In this document: positions 1 to 6,604 of the stretch, in pieces
Numbering within the stretch: position 1 is the stretch's first letter
Layout: each line of letters opens with the position of its first letter
Origin: Coriobacteriales bacterium
GTDB lineage: Bacteria > Actinomycetota > Coriobacteriia > Coriobacteriales > JAEZZM01
Direction: 5' to 3'
Length of the DNA: 10,931 nucleotides
Assembly (NCBI GenBank): GCA_029983705.1
Contig: JASBYZ010000046.1
Span: 1 to 10,931, forward strand
Notes under the pieces: model-generated
The model's input: only the letters and a program-made list of their open reading frames with translations
The model's database searches: none
What the model was told of the DNA's origin: nothing
Translations under genes and position numbers: made by a program

Positions 1-897
1 CAGGATGTCTTCTAGAAATACCTCTTTAGTGTCTACTTTTTAAATAGCAGTGCAAGTAGATGAAGCGCACCGCTTAATCGAACGATCTCAGTATGAAAAA
101 GCTGGAACTAACCAACTTGAAGATATAATTAACTCGTCTAAATTTACGGTTTTTTTATTGATGAAGATCAGCGTGTTACTACTGATGACATAGGCACCGT
201 TGAGCTTATTAAACATTATGCACAAAAAGCCGGTGCCAAAATTCACATGAATGAACTTGCCTCACAATTTAGGTGTAGCGGCTCAGACGGCATTCTTGCC
301 TGGACTGATGACGTGCTCGAAATTAGGCATACTGCTCACCCAATTTTAGATATCGATTTTGATTTTGAAGTTTTAGACTCGCCTAATGAAGTATATAAAT
401 GGGTTGCATACAAAAACAAAGAAGACAATAAAGCTCGTATGCTTGCAGGTTATTGTTGGGAGTAGACAATGATTAATCGCTCAAATCCAGACAAACCTGA
501 CATAATTATTGAAGACTATAAATTTGCACTTAGTTGGAATGCAAATAATACTATTTGGGCTATTGATGAAAATTCAGTCAACCAGATTGGCTGTATTCAC
601 ACAAGCCAAGGTCTTGAATTTGACTACGTAGGAGTAATTATTGGACCCGACTTGCGCTATGAGAACGGAGAAATTGTTACTGATCCTAGCAAGCGCGCAA
701 AAACCGACCACTCTCTCAAGGGATTAAAAACACTCTCAAAGACCGAGCCTGAGAAAGCTCATGACATTGCAGATACCTTAATAAAAAATACCTACAGAAC
801 ACTTATGACAAGAGGCATGAAAGCATGTAGGGTATTCTGCACTGACCCAGCCTTATCTGAATATTTAAAGTCCAGAATTGTTCGGTTGAACGCTTAA
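1..897 (+). pseudogene. Decayed DUF2075-type helicase/ATPase gene, 3' part
   Basis: Joining reading frames recovers a continuous superfamily 1-like helicase C-terminal region of the DUF2075 family. It has a Walker B segment VDEAHRL (about 56-76), an FFIDEDQR-type motif (about 153-174), ASQFRCSGSDG (about 259-291), a motif V-like HTSQGLEFDYVGVIIGP (598-648) and a motif VI-like YRTLMTRGMKACRVF (793-837). The frame is broken at least twice. A run of seven T at 150-156 needs an eighth T to restore the family sequence, and an in-frame TAG lies at 463-465 where a Trp (TGG) is expected. A possible third lesion is a TAA at 41-43, just before the DEAH segment. The 5' part lies outside the window. Two open pieces remain (247-465 and 469-897), but neither should be a working enzyme. 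DUF2075 proteins are predicted nucleic-acid-dependent ATPases, often found near restriction or phage-defence genes. Family assignment is confident from the motifs. The T-run shift could be a sequencing error, but the nonsense codon argues for real decay. Confidence 0.82.
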
Positions 898-914
898 CTT
901 TAAAAACCAAGCTC

Positions 915-952
915 TTTACAAAACTCTTGCAAGTGCTAATATCTTTTATACT
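915..952 (+). promoter_or_regulatory. Possible promoter for ktrBA
   Basis: TTTACA at 915-920 is followed after 16 bases by TAATAT (937-942). A second -10-like TATACT lies at 947-952 without a good -35. Either would start an RNA shortly before the ktrB leader hairpin. The position between a dead gene and a new operon makes a promoter likely, but the exact boxes are uncertain. Confidence 0.35.
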
Positions 953-955
953 TTA

Positions 956-973
956 AAGCGTCTTGAAACGCTT
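956..973 (+). other. Leader hairpin upstream of ktrB
   Basis: Perfect inverted repeat AAGCGT (956-961) / ACGCTT (968-973) with loop CTTGAA. It ends 7 bases before the ktrB SD AGGAG (981-985). There is no T-tract, so it is not a terminator. A second possible pairing exists between CCAAGC (908-913) and GCTTGG (970-975). It may affect ktrB mRNA stability or translation. It is too small to be a known c-di-AMP (ydaO) riboswitch. Confidence 0.4.
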
Positions 974-991
974 GGCTTATAGGAGACTTTA

Positions 992-2326
992 TTGAAGTTT
1001 CTTAAGAGATTAAATGGCTTGCAGCTGCTTATAGTAAGCTTTGCATTTGTCATTTTAGTAGGCACAGTGCTCCTATGTCTACCCTTTTCATCAAATAGCG
1101 GGCAGTTTACTCCATTTATGGATGCACTCTTTACTGCTACCTCCGCTACCTGTGTTACTGGTCTAGTAGTCTATGACACAGCTAGTCAATTTAATTTCTT
1201 TGGACAGCTTGTCATACTCCTATTAATTCAAATTGGTGGACTTGGAATTATCACCATTGTACTTGGAGCAATGAGCGCAATTGGCAAAAAGCTTAATCTT
1301 AAAGAGCGCAGCTATATAGTAGATGCCCTTGGCTCTTTTAAACTTAAAGATTCTAAAACCTTTATAAAGAGAGTCCTCCTTATCACCTTTAGCATTGAGC
1401 TCATTGGAGCCTTACTCTTAGCCATACGCTTTATTCCAAGCTTTGGGTTTAGACAAGGTTCGTGGTTTTCTCTCTTTTATGCAGTATCTGCCTTTTGTAA
1501 TGCAGGATTTGACCTCTCTGGTTACTATAACCCCGGCACCTCCCTCATTCGTTTTAGAAGCGACCCATTAATTGTACTCACAATATCTTTTCTAATTATT
1601 ATTGGTGGTATTGGCTTTATCGTCTTAAACGACTGCGTTGAACATAGATTTAAACTCAAAAAGTTTAGTTTTCATTCCAAGCTTGTTATCTACTCAACCG
1701 GATTTTTGCTCATCATATCCTTTTTAGCATTCTTCTTTATTGAGTCTTCTCATTCGCTACAATTTATGAAGCTCAAAGAGATTGTACTTAATTCTTGGTT
1801 TGCTGCAGTAACTCCAAGAACAGCGGGCTTTAATACTGCAAACATTCAGACAATGTCACAAGCAGGTTTGCTTCTAACCATCCTCCTCATGTTTATAGGT
1901 GCAGCCCCAGGCTCAACGGGTGGTGGATTTAAAATTAATTCAAGCGCCATTATGCTTGCAGGTCTTAAGGCCTACCTTTCCAAAAAGCAAAGTGTAAATT
2001 TACTTGGGTATAGAATTGAACAGGCAGATCTTCTTAAAGTATTTGCAACAATTGCAATGTTTTTAAGCGTGCTTGCCCTGTGTAGCTTACTTCTCACCAT
2101 CCATGGCGTCTCTATTACGGACGCGATATTTGAATGCACCTCTGCTCTTTCAACGGTGGGTCTGAGCACTGGCATTACTTCAAGTTTGACCTGGGATTCT
2201 AAGCTTGCATTAATACTTTTAATGTTTATTGGGCGCGTAGGATCTTTATCCATCTTTTTAGCAGCGACTAAATCCTATAGCAGCGAAAAGATAAAGAATC
2301 CTCCGGCAAAAATACTGATTGGATAG
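992..2326 (+). CDS. ktrB: KtrB/TrkH-type potassium channel subunit
   Basis: Membrane pore subunit of a Ktr-type K+ uptake system, 444 aa, the usual KtrB length and without the extra N-terminal helices of TrkH. All four pore-loop repeats of the superfamily are visible, each with its filter glycine: TCVTGL (53-58), CNAGFD (169-174), TPRTAGFN (274-281) and STVGLS (387-392). The gating-loop segment GAAPGSTGGGFK (303-314) follows the third repeat, as in KtrB. Hydrophobic helices alternate with these loops throughout. The start is a TTG at 992 with SD AGGAG (981-985) at 6 bases spacing. No ATG in the right place has an SD. The stop is 2 bases before the KtrA start, so the two are one translationally linked operon. 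In characterised systems KtrB imports K+ (often with Na+ dependence) once ATP-bound KtrA opens the gate. The family call is very secure; the ion preference is inferred. Confidence 0.95.
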   Translation: MKFLKRLNGLQLLIVSFAFVILVGTVLLCLPFSSNSGQFTPFMDALFTATSATCVTGLVVYDTASQFNFFGQLVILLLIQIGGLGIITIVLGAMSAIGKKLNLKERSYIVDALGSFKLKDSKTFIKRVLLITFSIELIGALLLAIRFIPSFGFRQGSWFSLFYAVSAFCNAGFDLSGYYNPGTSLIRFRSDPLIVLTISFLIIIGGIGFIVLNDCVEHRFKLKKFSFHSKLVIYSTGFLLIISFLAFFFIESSHSLQFMKLKEIVLNSWFAAVTPRTAGFNTANIQTMSQAGLLLTILLMFIGAAPGSTGGGFKINSSAIMLAGLKAYLSKKQSVNLLGYRIEQADLLKVFATIAMFLSVLALCSLLLTIHGVSITDAIFECTSALSTVGLSTGITSSLTWDSKLALILLMFIGRVGSLSIFLAATKSYSSEKIKNPPAKILIG

Positions 2327-2328
2327 AT

Positions 2329-2970
2329 ATGGATTACTTAATTATTGGTGCTGGACAATTTGGATGCTCTCTAGCTCAAGATTTAACAGATTATGGTCAC
2401 TCCGTATTACTTATCGATAAAAACGAAGCAAAAGTTACTCCCTATGCAGACAGTGTAAGCAAAGTGCTAGTTGGTGATTGCTGCGACATGGATACAATCC
2501 TAGAACTTGGTGTAGATGATTTTGATGCCTGCTTTGTTTGCATCTCCAATGACTTTCAGTCTTCTTTAGAGATAACGTCTAATCTAAAGGATGCTCAGGC
2601 ACAAAAAATTGTTGCAAAGTCTGAACGCTTAAATCAGGCTCAGCTGTTAGAGAAAATTGGCGCAGATGAGGTTATATTTCCTGAGCGCGATATGGCTAAA
2701 CGCGTGGCTATGCACTATGCCAAGCAGGGAATTTTTAGCAATTACGAAATCCTGGATAATATGTCTCTTGCTGAAATTGAGCTCCCAGACTCCTGGGCAC
2801 ACAAAAGTTTATCAGAGCTTAAGGTTAGGCAAAATTATAATGTAACCGTAATTGGATTTACTGAAGATAGTAAATTTATAGAGATGATAGATCCAAATAT
2901 TCCGCTAGATCCAAATAAAAGAATCCTTGTGTTGGGAGCAAACGAGGATATCCTCGCACTCCCCTCATAA
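2329..2970 (+). CDS. ktrA: KtrA/TrkA-type regulatory RCK subunit
   Basis: Cytosolic regulator of the adjacent K+ channel, 213 aa, single RCK_N plus RCK_C architecture as in KtrA (TrkA has two such units). The N-terminal Rossmann fold shows GAGQFG (residues 7-12), an acidic residue at the end of strand 2 (D30 in LLID) and VGD (48-50). This is the nucleotide-binding pattern that senses ATP/ADP or NAD(H) in this family. The helix segment GADEVIFPERDMAKRVA links to the RCK_C domain (about 135-213), which binds c-di-AMP in several Gram-positive KtrA proteins. No residue here proves that binding. The ATG start lies 2 bases after the ktrB stop, with only a weak SD, consistent with translational coupling. 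Octameric rings of this subunit gate two KtrB dimer units in known systems. Confidence 0.93.
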   Translation: MDYLIIGAGQFGCSLAQDLTDYGHSVLLIDKNEAKVTPYADSVSKVLVGDCCDMDTILELGVDDFDACFVCISNDFQSSLEITSNLKDAQAQKIVAKSERLNQAQLLEKIGADEVIFPERDMAKRVAMHYAKQGIFSNYEILDNMSLAEIELPDSWAHKSLSELKVRQNYNVTVIGFTEDSKFIEMIDPNIPLDPNKRILVLGANEDILALPS

Positions 2971-2981
2971 AGAACAATCCA

Positions 2982-2989
2982 TATAAAAT
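2982..2989 (+). promoter_or_regulatory. Possible -10 element for the hairpin leader RNA
   Basis: TATAAA/TAAAAT at 2982-2989 would place a transcription start near 2994, which is where the first hairpin (2993) begins. No convincing -35 is seen 16-18 bases upstream, so this is a weak call. The leader may instead be read through from ktrA. Confidence 0.25.
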
Positions 2990-2992
2990 GAA

Positions 2993-3131
2993 GACCGGCC
3001 CTGGGCTGATAGATAAACATATCAGCGGTACCGGTCATGTTGATTACATTCTATCAAATATTGTAGATAGTAGATGTAAGCAAAAAATTTCTCAAGGGAT
3101 GTTGATACAAATCAGCATCCCTTATTTTTTT
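2993..3131 (+). ncRNA. Three-hairpin leader or small RNA ending in a terminator
   Basis: Three helices follow one another. Hairpin 1 has outer stem GACCGG (2993-2998) / CCGGTC (3031-3036), an asymmetric internal loop (CCCTGG / GGTA) and inner stem GCTGATA (3005-3011) / TATCAGC (3020-3026) with an 8-base loop. Hairpin 2 has TTACAT (3044-3049) / ATGTAA (3074-3079) around CTATC (3051-3055) / GATAG (3066-3070). Hairpin 3 is the terminator at 3094-3131. The terminator 5' arm segment ATGTTGAT (3099-3106) is duplicated exactly at 3037-3044. GCTGAT of hairpin 1 (3005-3010) is also perfectly complementary to ATCAGC of the terminator 3' arm (3111-3116). Mutually exclusive folds are therefore possible, as in riboswitches and attenuators. 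It matches no riboswitch class that I recognise. It could instead be a stand-alone small RNA or a ktrBA 3' UTR. Confidence 0.5.
3094..3131 (+). terminator. Strong intrinsic terminator between ktrA and the VOC gene
   Basis: A 13-bp stem with one G-U pair (3094-3106 with 3111-3123) and an ACAA loop is followed by A and seven T (3125-3131). It is a textbook Rho-independent terminator on the + strand. It lies 54 bases before the VOC start codon, so it either ends ktrBA transcription or acts as a conditional attenuator for the VOC gene. Confidence 0.9.
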
Positions 3132-3185
3132 AGAATGCTACACTTACGACAAGACTCAATCCTTCACATAGATAAGGACCTGAAA

Positions 3186-3764
3186 ATGATTAAGAATGTA
3201 GCGCACATAGGTTTAACCGTTTCAGATCTTGGGAGATCAATTGCATTTTACAGAGATATACTTGGGCTCTATTACAAGGGACAGATGAGGATGGACGGAA
3301 AAGAAACTGATAACCTATTTGCTCGTAAAAACGCAACAGCACGTGTAGCTTATCTCACTTTTGATCCTAATCCTTCTGGCTCTGATGTAGAGCTGATACA
3401 ATTTGAAAATTTTGCTCCTGAATTTGATGAGGCGTCCCTTTTTAAAACCTCTATTTCAGAGTTATGTTTTGAAGTTAAAGATATTGACGAATTTTATACG
3501 CATCTATTAGCCCATGGTGTTGAAACACTCTCAGAACCTCAGTATTATGATTCAAGAAAGTACGGTTTTGGTGAATCAAAGGCTATTTATTTTAAAGATC
3601 TAAATGGCATTATTCTAGAAGCCATTCAATCACTTACTACCAATGAAATGACTAAGGATCAGCTCGATAAGGCACTTCAAAAAGGTTATGATACTATACT
3701 TGCTGGTAAAACATATAGCACTGACGAAGTTGACGGCATCTTGAATCGTGAGTATGGAATCTAA
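3186..3764 (+). CDS. Glyoxalase/VOC-family protein with antitoxin-like C-terminal tail
   Basis: 192 aa. Residues 1-150 form a two-module vicinal-oxygen-chelate domain: HIGLTVSDLGRSIAFYRDILGL (7-28) is the first beta-alpha-beta unit, VELIQF (68-73) carries E69, and GIILEA (141-146) carries E145. These match H7, E69 and E145 of the usual metal site. The His normally opening module 2 is replaced: ISELCFEV (90-97) has E92 where HICFEV would be typical. The tail (about 155-192) contains LAGKTYSTDEVDGILNREYGI-like sequence, resembling the C-terminal segment of RelB/Phd-type antitoxins. Known family members include lactoylglutathione lyases, methylmalonyl-CoA epimerases, dioxygenases and resistance proteins, so the substrate cannot be named. 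The ATG at 3186 has SD AAGGA (3174-3178) at 7 bases spacing. The frame stays open upstream to 2988 but crosses the terminator, so the longer start is rejected. Confidence 0.85.
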   Translation: MIKNVAHIGLTVSDLGRSIAFYRDILGLYYKGQMRMDGKETDNLFARKNATARVAYLTFDPNPSGSDVELIQFENFAPEFDEASLFKTSISELCFEVKDIDEFYTHLLAHGVETLSEPQYYDSRKYGFGESKAIYFKDLNGIILEAIQSLTTNEMTKDQLDKALQKGYDTILAGKTYSTDEVDGILNREYGI

Positions 3765-3765
3765 T

Positions 3766-3788
3766 ATGGGGACCATAAAGACCCCCAT
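3766..3788. terminator. Weak bidirectional hairpin between convergent genes
   Basis: ATGGGG (3766-3771) / CCCCAT (3783-3788) with an 11-base loop sits directly after the VOC stop codon and before the 3' end of the opposing MFS fragment. T-tracts are poor on both sides, so termination efficiency is doubtful. Confidence 0.5.
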
Positions 3789-3817
3789 TCATTTGAGTTC
3801 TATTGAAAGTTTAGCTC

Positions 3818-4270
3818 TTAAAGTTGGCTCGTCTCGCTTAGAGATTTACCCTTAGTTTCAGGCGCAAACTTAAATGAAAGCAAGAGTCCTAAGATTACTA
3901 AGCCAGCTGCAATCATCATAGTAAATTGAACACCATAAAGCTCAATTGCAACAGGTGTTAAATAGATTGACACTATTGTTCCAATTTTAGAAAATCCTAT
4001 AGCAATACCAACTGCGGTAGCTCTAATTTCTGTTGGGAACATCTCATTTGGGTAGAGCCACTGAAGAGTACCCGGACCACCACTAAAGAGTGCATACAGT
4101 AAAAAGCCCACAAATATTACTATGACAGTTGGTGTAGGAGCAAGACCTAAAATCAAAAGTCCCACTGCCATAAAAAATAGACTTACCATTACAACTGGTC
4201 GTCTGCCAAATTTATCGAGTGCAAACATAGCAGGAAAGGTTCCACGTAAGAAGAAAAGACTTACTACACT
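3818..4270 (-). pseudogene. 5'-truncated sugar-porter MFS transporter
   Basis: Only the last third of a major facilitator protein is present. Visible motifs are LDKFGRRPV (the loop-8/9 D-x-x-GRR motif), the segment YPNEMFPTEIRATAVG and the C-terminal signature PETKGKSLSE, all typical of the sugar porter family (2.A.1.1), plus about four membrane helices. Family members are usually around 450 aa. Here an ATG at 4228 would give 136 aa, but homologous-looking codons continue upstream (reading SVVSLFFLRGTFPA) to a TAG at 4271-4273. The 5' two-thirds is therefore missing, with the breakpoint near 4270. The remainder lacks half of the transport path and should be inactive. No SD precedes the ATG at 4228. 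The adjacent divergent TetR gene may once have controlled it. The family is secure; the original substrate (sugar, organic acid or aromatic compound) is unknown. Confidence 0.85.
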
Positions 4271-4322
4271 CTATAAGGCATTTAACTGTGTTTATTTATT
4301 TTTTAAGTAAATGGAGAATTTA

Positions 4323-4922
4323 GTGAGCAGGGACATAAATTTTGCTATCTCTCCTTCTGGATGGAGAATAATTGATACCTTTTTTGAACGTTCTGTGAAC
4401 AAAAGTGTCTACCAAATTAGCGTCCAAGAACTTTGTAGCGCCTTACAAATTAACCGCAAAACCTTTTACCAAAATTTTGCCAATCGAGAGGACTTAATTT
4501 GTTGGATATTTGCCTACCAACTTCATACCTATTTAACTGAGCATGAGTCAAAAGATACCTTAACGTTTGAGCGAGACGCAAAGGATAGAAAGTACCTACA
4601 ACTTGCTATTTATAGAAGAGAGATCTTTTTAGATATTAAACGCGTTTTACTTGAACATGCTCCTTACTACAAAAACGTAATGGCATCCTTGGATAAAGAG
4701 CCACTGAGTGCCTATCTGTATAAGGTGTACACTCCCCTTATTCATCAGGAGCTACGAGGGGCTGAGCGCATTCGCAAGCTTGGTAAAAATGAAGGGCATT
4801 TTGCTGCAGAGTTTATAAGTAAAAGCCTCATTAACCTTGTGCTTAAAGATTTTGGCATTGTCCCTGATATTTACTTTAAACATCTTGAAACCAAGCTCAT
4901 TGGCGCCTTTATAAAAAAGTAA
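4323..4922 (+). CDS. TetR/AcrR-family transcriptional regulator
   Basis: 199 aa cytosolic DNA-binding repressor. The N-terminal helix-turn-helix spans about residues 31-55: ISVQELCSALQINRKTFYQNF then NREDLICWIF, the pattern of TetR proteins (T/K-T-x-Y-x-x-F ahead of the K/E-x-L). The C-terminal ligand and dimer domain (about 70-199) has no recognisable ligand signature. The start is chosen as GTG 4323, which has SD GGAG (4313-4316) at 6 bases spacing. The ATG at 4311, four codons earlier, has no SD and itself overlaps the chosen one. The gene diverges from the truncated MFS gene, a usual arrangement for a TetR repressor and its transporter target, so it now looks like an orphan regulator. It may also act on itself or on the downstream lipoprotein. 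Confidence 0.88.
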   Translation: MSRDINFAISPSGWRIIDTFFERSVNKSVYQISVQELCSALQINRKTFYQNFANREDLICWIFAYQLHTYLTEHESKDTLTFERDAKDRKYLQLAIYRREIFLDIKRVLLEHAPYYKNVMASLDKEPLSAYLYKVYTPLIHQELRGAERIRKLGKNEGHFAAEFISKSLINLVLKDFGIVPDIYFKHLETKLIGAFIKK

Positions 4923-4950
4923 GGCCTTAAAGAATTAGCCTTATTTAATT
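4920..4950 (+). terminator. Weak terminator-like hairpin after the TetR gene
   Basis: TAAGGC (4920-4925) / GCCTTA (4938-4943) with a 12-base loop, overlapping the TetR stop codon, is followed by TTTAATTCTT. The stem is short and AT-rich at its base, so termination is plausible but not strong. Confidence 0.45.
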
Positions 4951-4951
4951 C

Positions 4952-4980
4952 TTGATATCAATAATCCTTAATATTACAAT
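4952..4980 (+). promoter_or_regulatory. Sigma-70-type promoter of the YdjY-domain lipoprotein gene
   Basis: TTGATA (4952-4957), 17 bases, then TACAAT (4975-4980): five of six consensus bases in each box at ideal spacing. Transcription would begin near 4987, about 25 bases before the ATG at 5012. This is the best promoter match seen in the window and it excludes any protein start upstream of about 4987. Confidence 0.75.
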
Positions 4981-5011
4981 AGGCTTTATGTCAACCGAGA
5001 AGTGGAAAGAT

Positions 5012-5728
5012 ATGAAAAGAAAATTACTGATAAGCGCACTCTTTGGCGCAACACTCATGCTTGCAGCCTGCGGTGCTCCTGCAACAACTGAACAAAGTGC
5101 AGAGCCTACAACACAAGCTGAGCCTACAGCTCAAACTCAAGAAAAGCCCGATTCTAATGCGAGCGCAGATGCAAGCGTGCCAACAAAAGAGCAACCACTT
5201 GTTGTTGATAAGGCCAACAAGACGATAAAGATTTATGCCTTAGTTAACGAGAAGTTTAAAGATGAGTCAACCATGCATATGGTTGCATCAAGCCATGGAT
5301 CACAAGGTAAAAACGCGATGTTTATCTCTGAAGCTGATGCCCTTGATTTTCATGATGCACTTGAAAGCTTAGGGCTAAAAGCTGGAAACAATGTAACTGG
5401 TGATACTGCTGGCAAAGTACAGGTTGAAGGGGATGCCCTCGACGTACAATTCCAGTTTGATGGAAACGATAAAAGCTACACGGTAAGTGAAGTTGTAGAC
5501 GACTCATCAAAGCAGGATATCGATATGCGCTTTGGTGGTAACTACGATACTCAAAAAGAACTCAAAACTGGCTGTATCTCTTGTATGATGTCTTGTCCTG
5601 CAGGTATTTCATCTAACCATACTCATATGCTTGGCGCTGATGAAAAAGATGGTATTAGCTTTACCCTTAACAAGGATACTGTTCCTGCCGATAAGACCCC
5701 AGTTATTATTTCATTTATTGTAAAATAA
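5012..5728 (+). CDS. YdjY-domain, ferredoxin-like lipoprotein
   Basis: 238 aa predicted lipoprotein. The signal peptide (1-19) ends in lipobox LAAC, with C20 as the lipid-attachment cysteine. A low-complexity T/Q/E/P/A linker (about 21-60) follows, then a YdjY-like domain (about 64-238). Family hallmarks are ESTMHMV near residue 85, the L-x-x-LGLKAGNNVTGD segment (117-131), MRFGGNY (172-178) and TGCISCMMSCPAGISSN (186-202), which carries the CxxCxxxC cluster C188/C191/C195. E. coli YdjY is annotated as a putative ferredoxin-like lipoprotein. The cysteines may hold a metal or an iron-sulphur cluster, but this is not shown here. The start at 5012 is set by the lipoprotein signal, by GGAAAG just upstream and by the promoter at 4952-4980. 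It is convergent with the rubrerythrin gene, which has a similar promoter. Partner and electron donor are unknown. Confidence 0.85.
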   Translation: MKRKLLISALFGATLMLAACGAPATTEQSAEPTTQAEPTAQTQEKPDSNASADASVPTKEQPLVVDKANKTIKIYALVNEKFKDESTMHMVASSHGSQGKNAMFISEADALDFHDALESLGLKAGNNVTGDTAGKVQVEGDALDVQFQFDGNDKSYTVSEVVDDSSKQDIDMRFGGNYDTQKELKTGCISCMMSCPAGISSNHTHMLGADEKDGISFTLNKDTVPADKTPVIISFIVK

Positions 5729-5764
5729 AAAACGCCGGTAGTTATCAAGTGATAGCTACCGGCG
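5727..5764 (-). terminator. Strong intrinsic terminator of the rubrerythrin gene
   Basis: A 14-bp stem with one G-U pair (5733-5746 with 5751-5764, AAGT loop) is built on CGCCGGTAG / CTACCGGCG. On the minus strand it is followed by six U (5732-5727), which makes a classic terminator for the minus-strand rubrerythrin transcript. On the + strand the tail is AAAACAC, so it would block the YdjY transcript less efficiently, though it may still protect its 3' end. Confidence 0.9.
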
Positions 5765-5788
5765 AAAACACTTAAAAGTATTTAAATC

Positions 5789-6604
5789 TTAGTAAGCCTT
5801 AAATGAGCTTGCTGGTGCCTGACAAATTGGGCAAACCTCAATATCATCAGTTGGGCCCTCGTGGATGTAACCACATACAGGGCATAAGAAGTATTGAACG
5901 TTCTCATCGTTAATACCAAGACCTGCATAAAGACCTGAATAACGCTCTGCATGATATGCCTCAGCAAATTTAGCACGAGAGAATACCTCTACAGCTTCCT
6001 TCTCGCCCTCTTCTTGAGCCTTTTTGATAAATGATGGATACATATCACTGGTCTCATAAATCTCGCCCTTAACACCTGAGATTAGGTTAAGATCAGTTGG
6101 CTCTTCTGCTGGAAGTTGTGGCTCAGGCTTTTTGGTGCTTGAGTCCATCTTTGATGCGAGGTCAAACTCAAGATCAATGTGAATTTGCTCTGCATCAGCA
6201 GTACATTGGAAAAGACGAGCAGCTCTATCAAAGCCTTCATCTTTTGCAATCTTTGAGTACATCTCGTACTTTGCCTTAGCGTTTGTCTCACCCTGGATTG
6301 CTGATAGCAAGTTTTCGTAGGTGGTTCCTACCTTAGTCTCAGAATCAGTCACAACATTCATGTTTGGTGAAGTTTCTGCACTTGGGAATTTTTCTTGCTT
6401 AAACACTTTCTTCTCCGCCTCCGCAGCTTTTGTCTCGGTTTTTTCTGCTGGCTTTGTTTCAGTCTTAGCTTCTTCAGGTTTAGACTCAGCCTCTGGTTTT
6501 GCTCCTTCTGCACCTCCACATGCAGTTAGAACAGATAGACCTCCAAGTGCAACAGCTCCCGTAGTTGCACCGCGTAAGAAGTCTCTTCTACTTACGTCTG
6601 ACAT
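5789..6604 (-). CDS. Tat-exported, lipid-anchored rubrerythrin
   Basis: 271 aa. The twin-arginine motif SRRDFLRG (5-12) and hydrophobic stretch end in lipobox LTAC (C29), so the protein is probably exported folded and then lipidated. A Lys/Glu/Ala/Pro-rich linker (30-75) precedes the rubrerythrin four-helix domain (about 95-225). Di-iron ligand candidates are E106 (QGETNAK), E139 and H142 (AEQIH), E181/E184 (GEIYETSD) and E215/H218 (AEAYHAERY). A C-terminal rubredoxin domain (238-271) carries C241xxC244 and C258xxC261. Rubrerythrins reduce hydrogen peroxide with electrons from rubredoxin or ferredoxin donors and are normally cytosolic, so export is the odd feature. The ATG at 6604 has a very strong SD, AAGGGAGG (6618-6611), and a promoter-like sequence upstream. 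A partner in redox chemistry could be the convergent YdjY lipoprotein. Domain calls are secure; the in vivo substrate is inferred. Confidence 0.93.
   Translation of the reverse strand: MSDVSRRDFLRGATTGAVALGGLSVLTACGGAEGAKPEAESKPEEAKTETKPAEKTETKAAEAEKKVFKQEKFPSAETSPNMNVVTDSETKVGTTYENLLSAIQGETNAKAKYEMYSKIAKDEGFDRAARLFQCTADAEQIHIDLEFDLASKMDSSTKKPEPQLPAEEPTDLNLISGVKGEIYETSDMYPSFIKKAQEEGEKEAVEVFSRAKFAEAYHAERYSGLYAGLGINDENVQYFLCPVCGYIHEGPTDDIEVCPICQAPASSFKAY

Noticed and set aside
898..991. c-di-AMP (ydaO-type) riboswitch upstream of ktrB
   Set aside because: The leader is under 95 bases and lacks the multi-helix fold of that class.
2988..3185. N-terminal extension of the VOC protein from an ATG at 2988
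   Set aside because: The extension runs through three hairpins and a terminator, resembles no VOC N-terminus, and the ATG at 3186 has a proper SD.
4952..5011. Upstream start of the YdjY lipoprotein at a TTG at 4952
   Set aside because: The TTG is the first half of the -35 box TTGATA, so it would not be transcribed, and the lipoprotein signal peptide begins at 5012.
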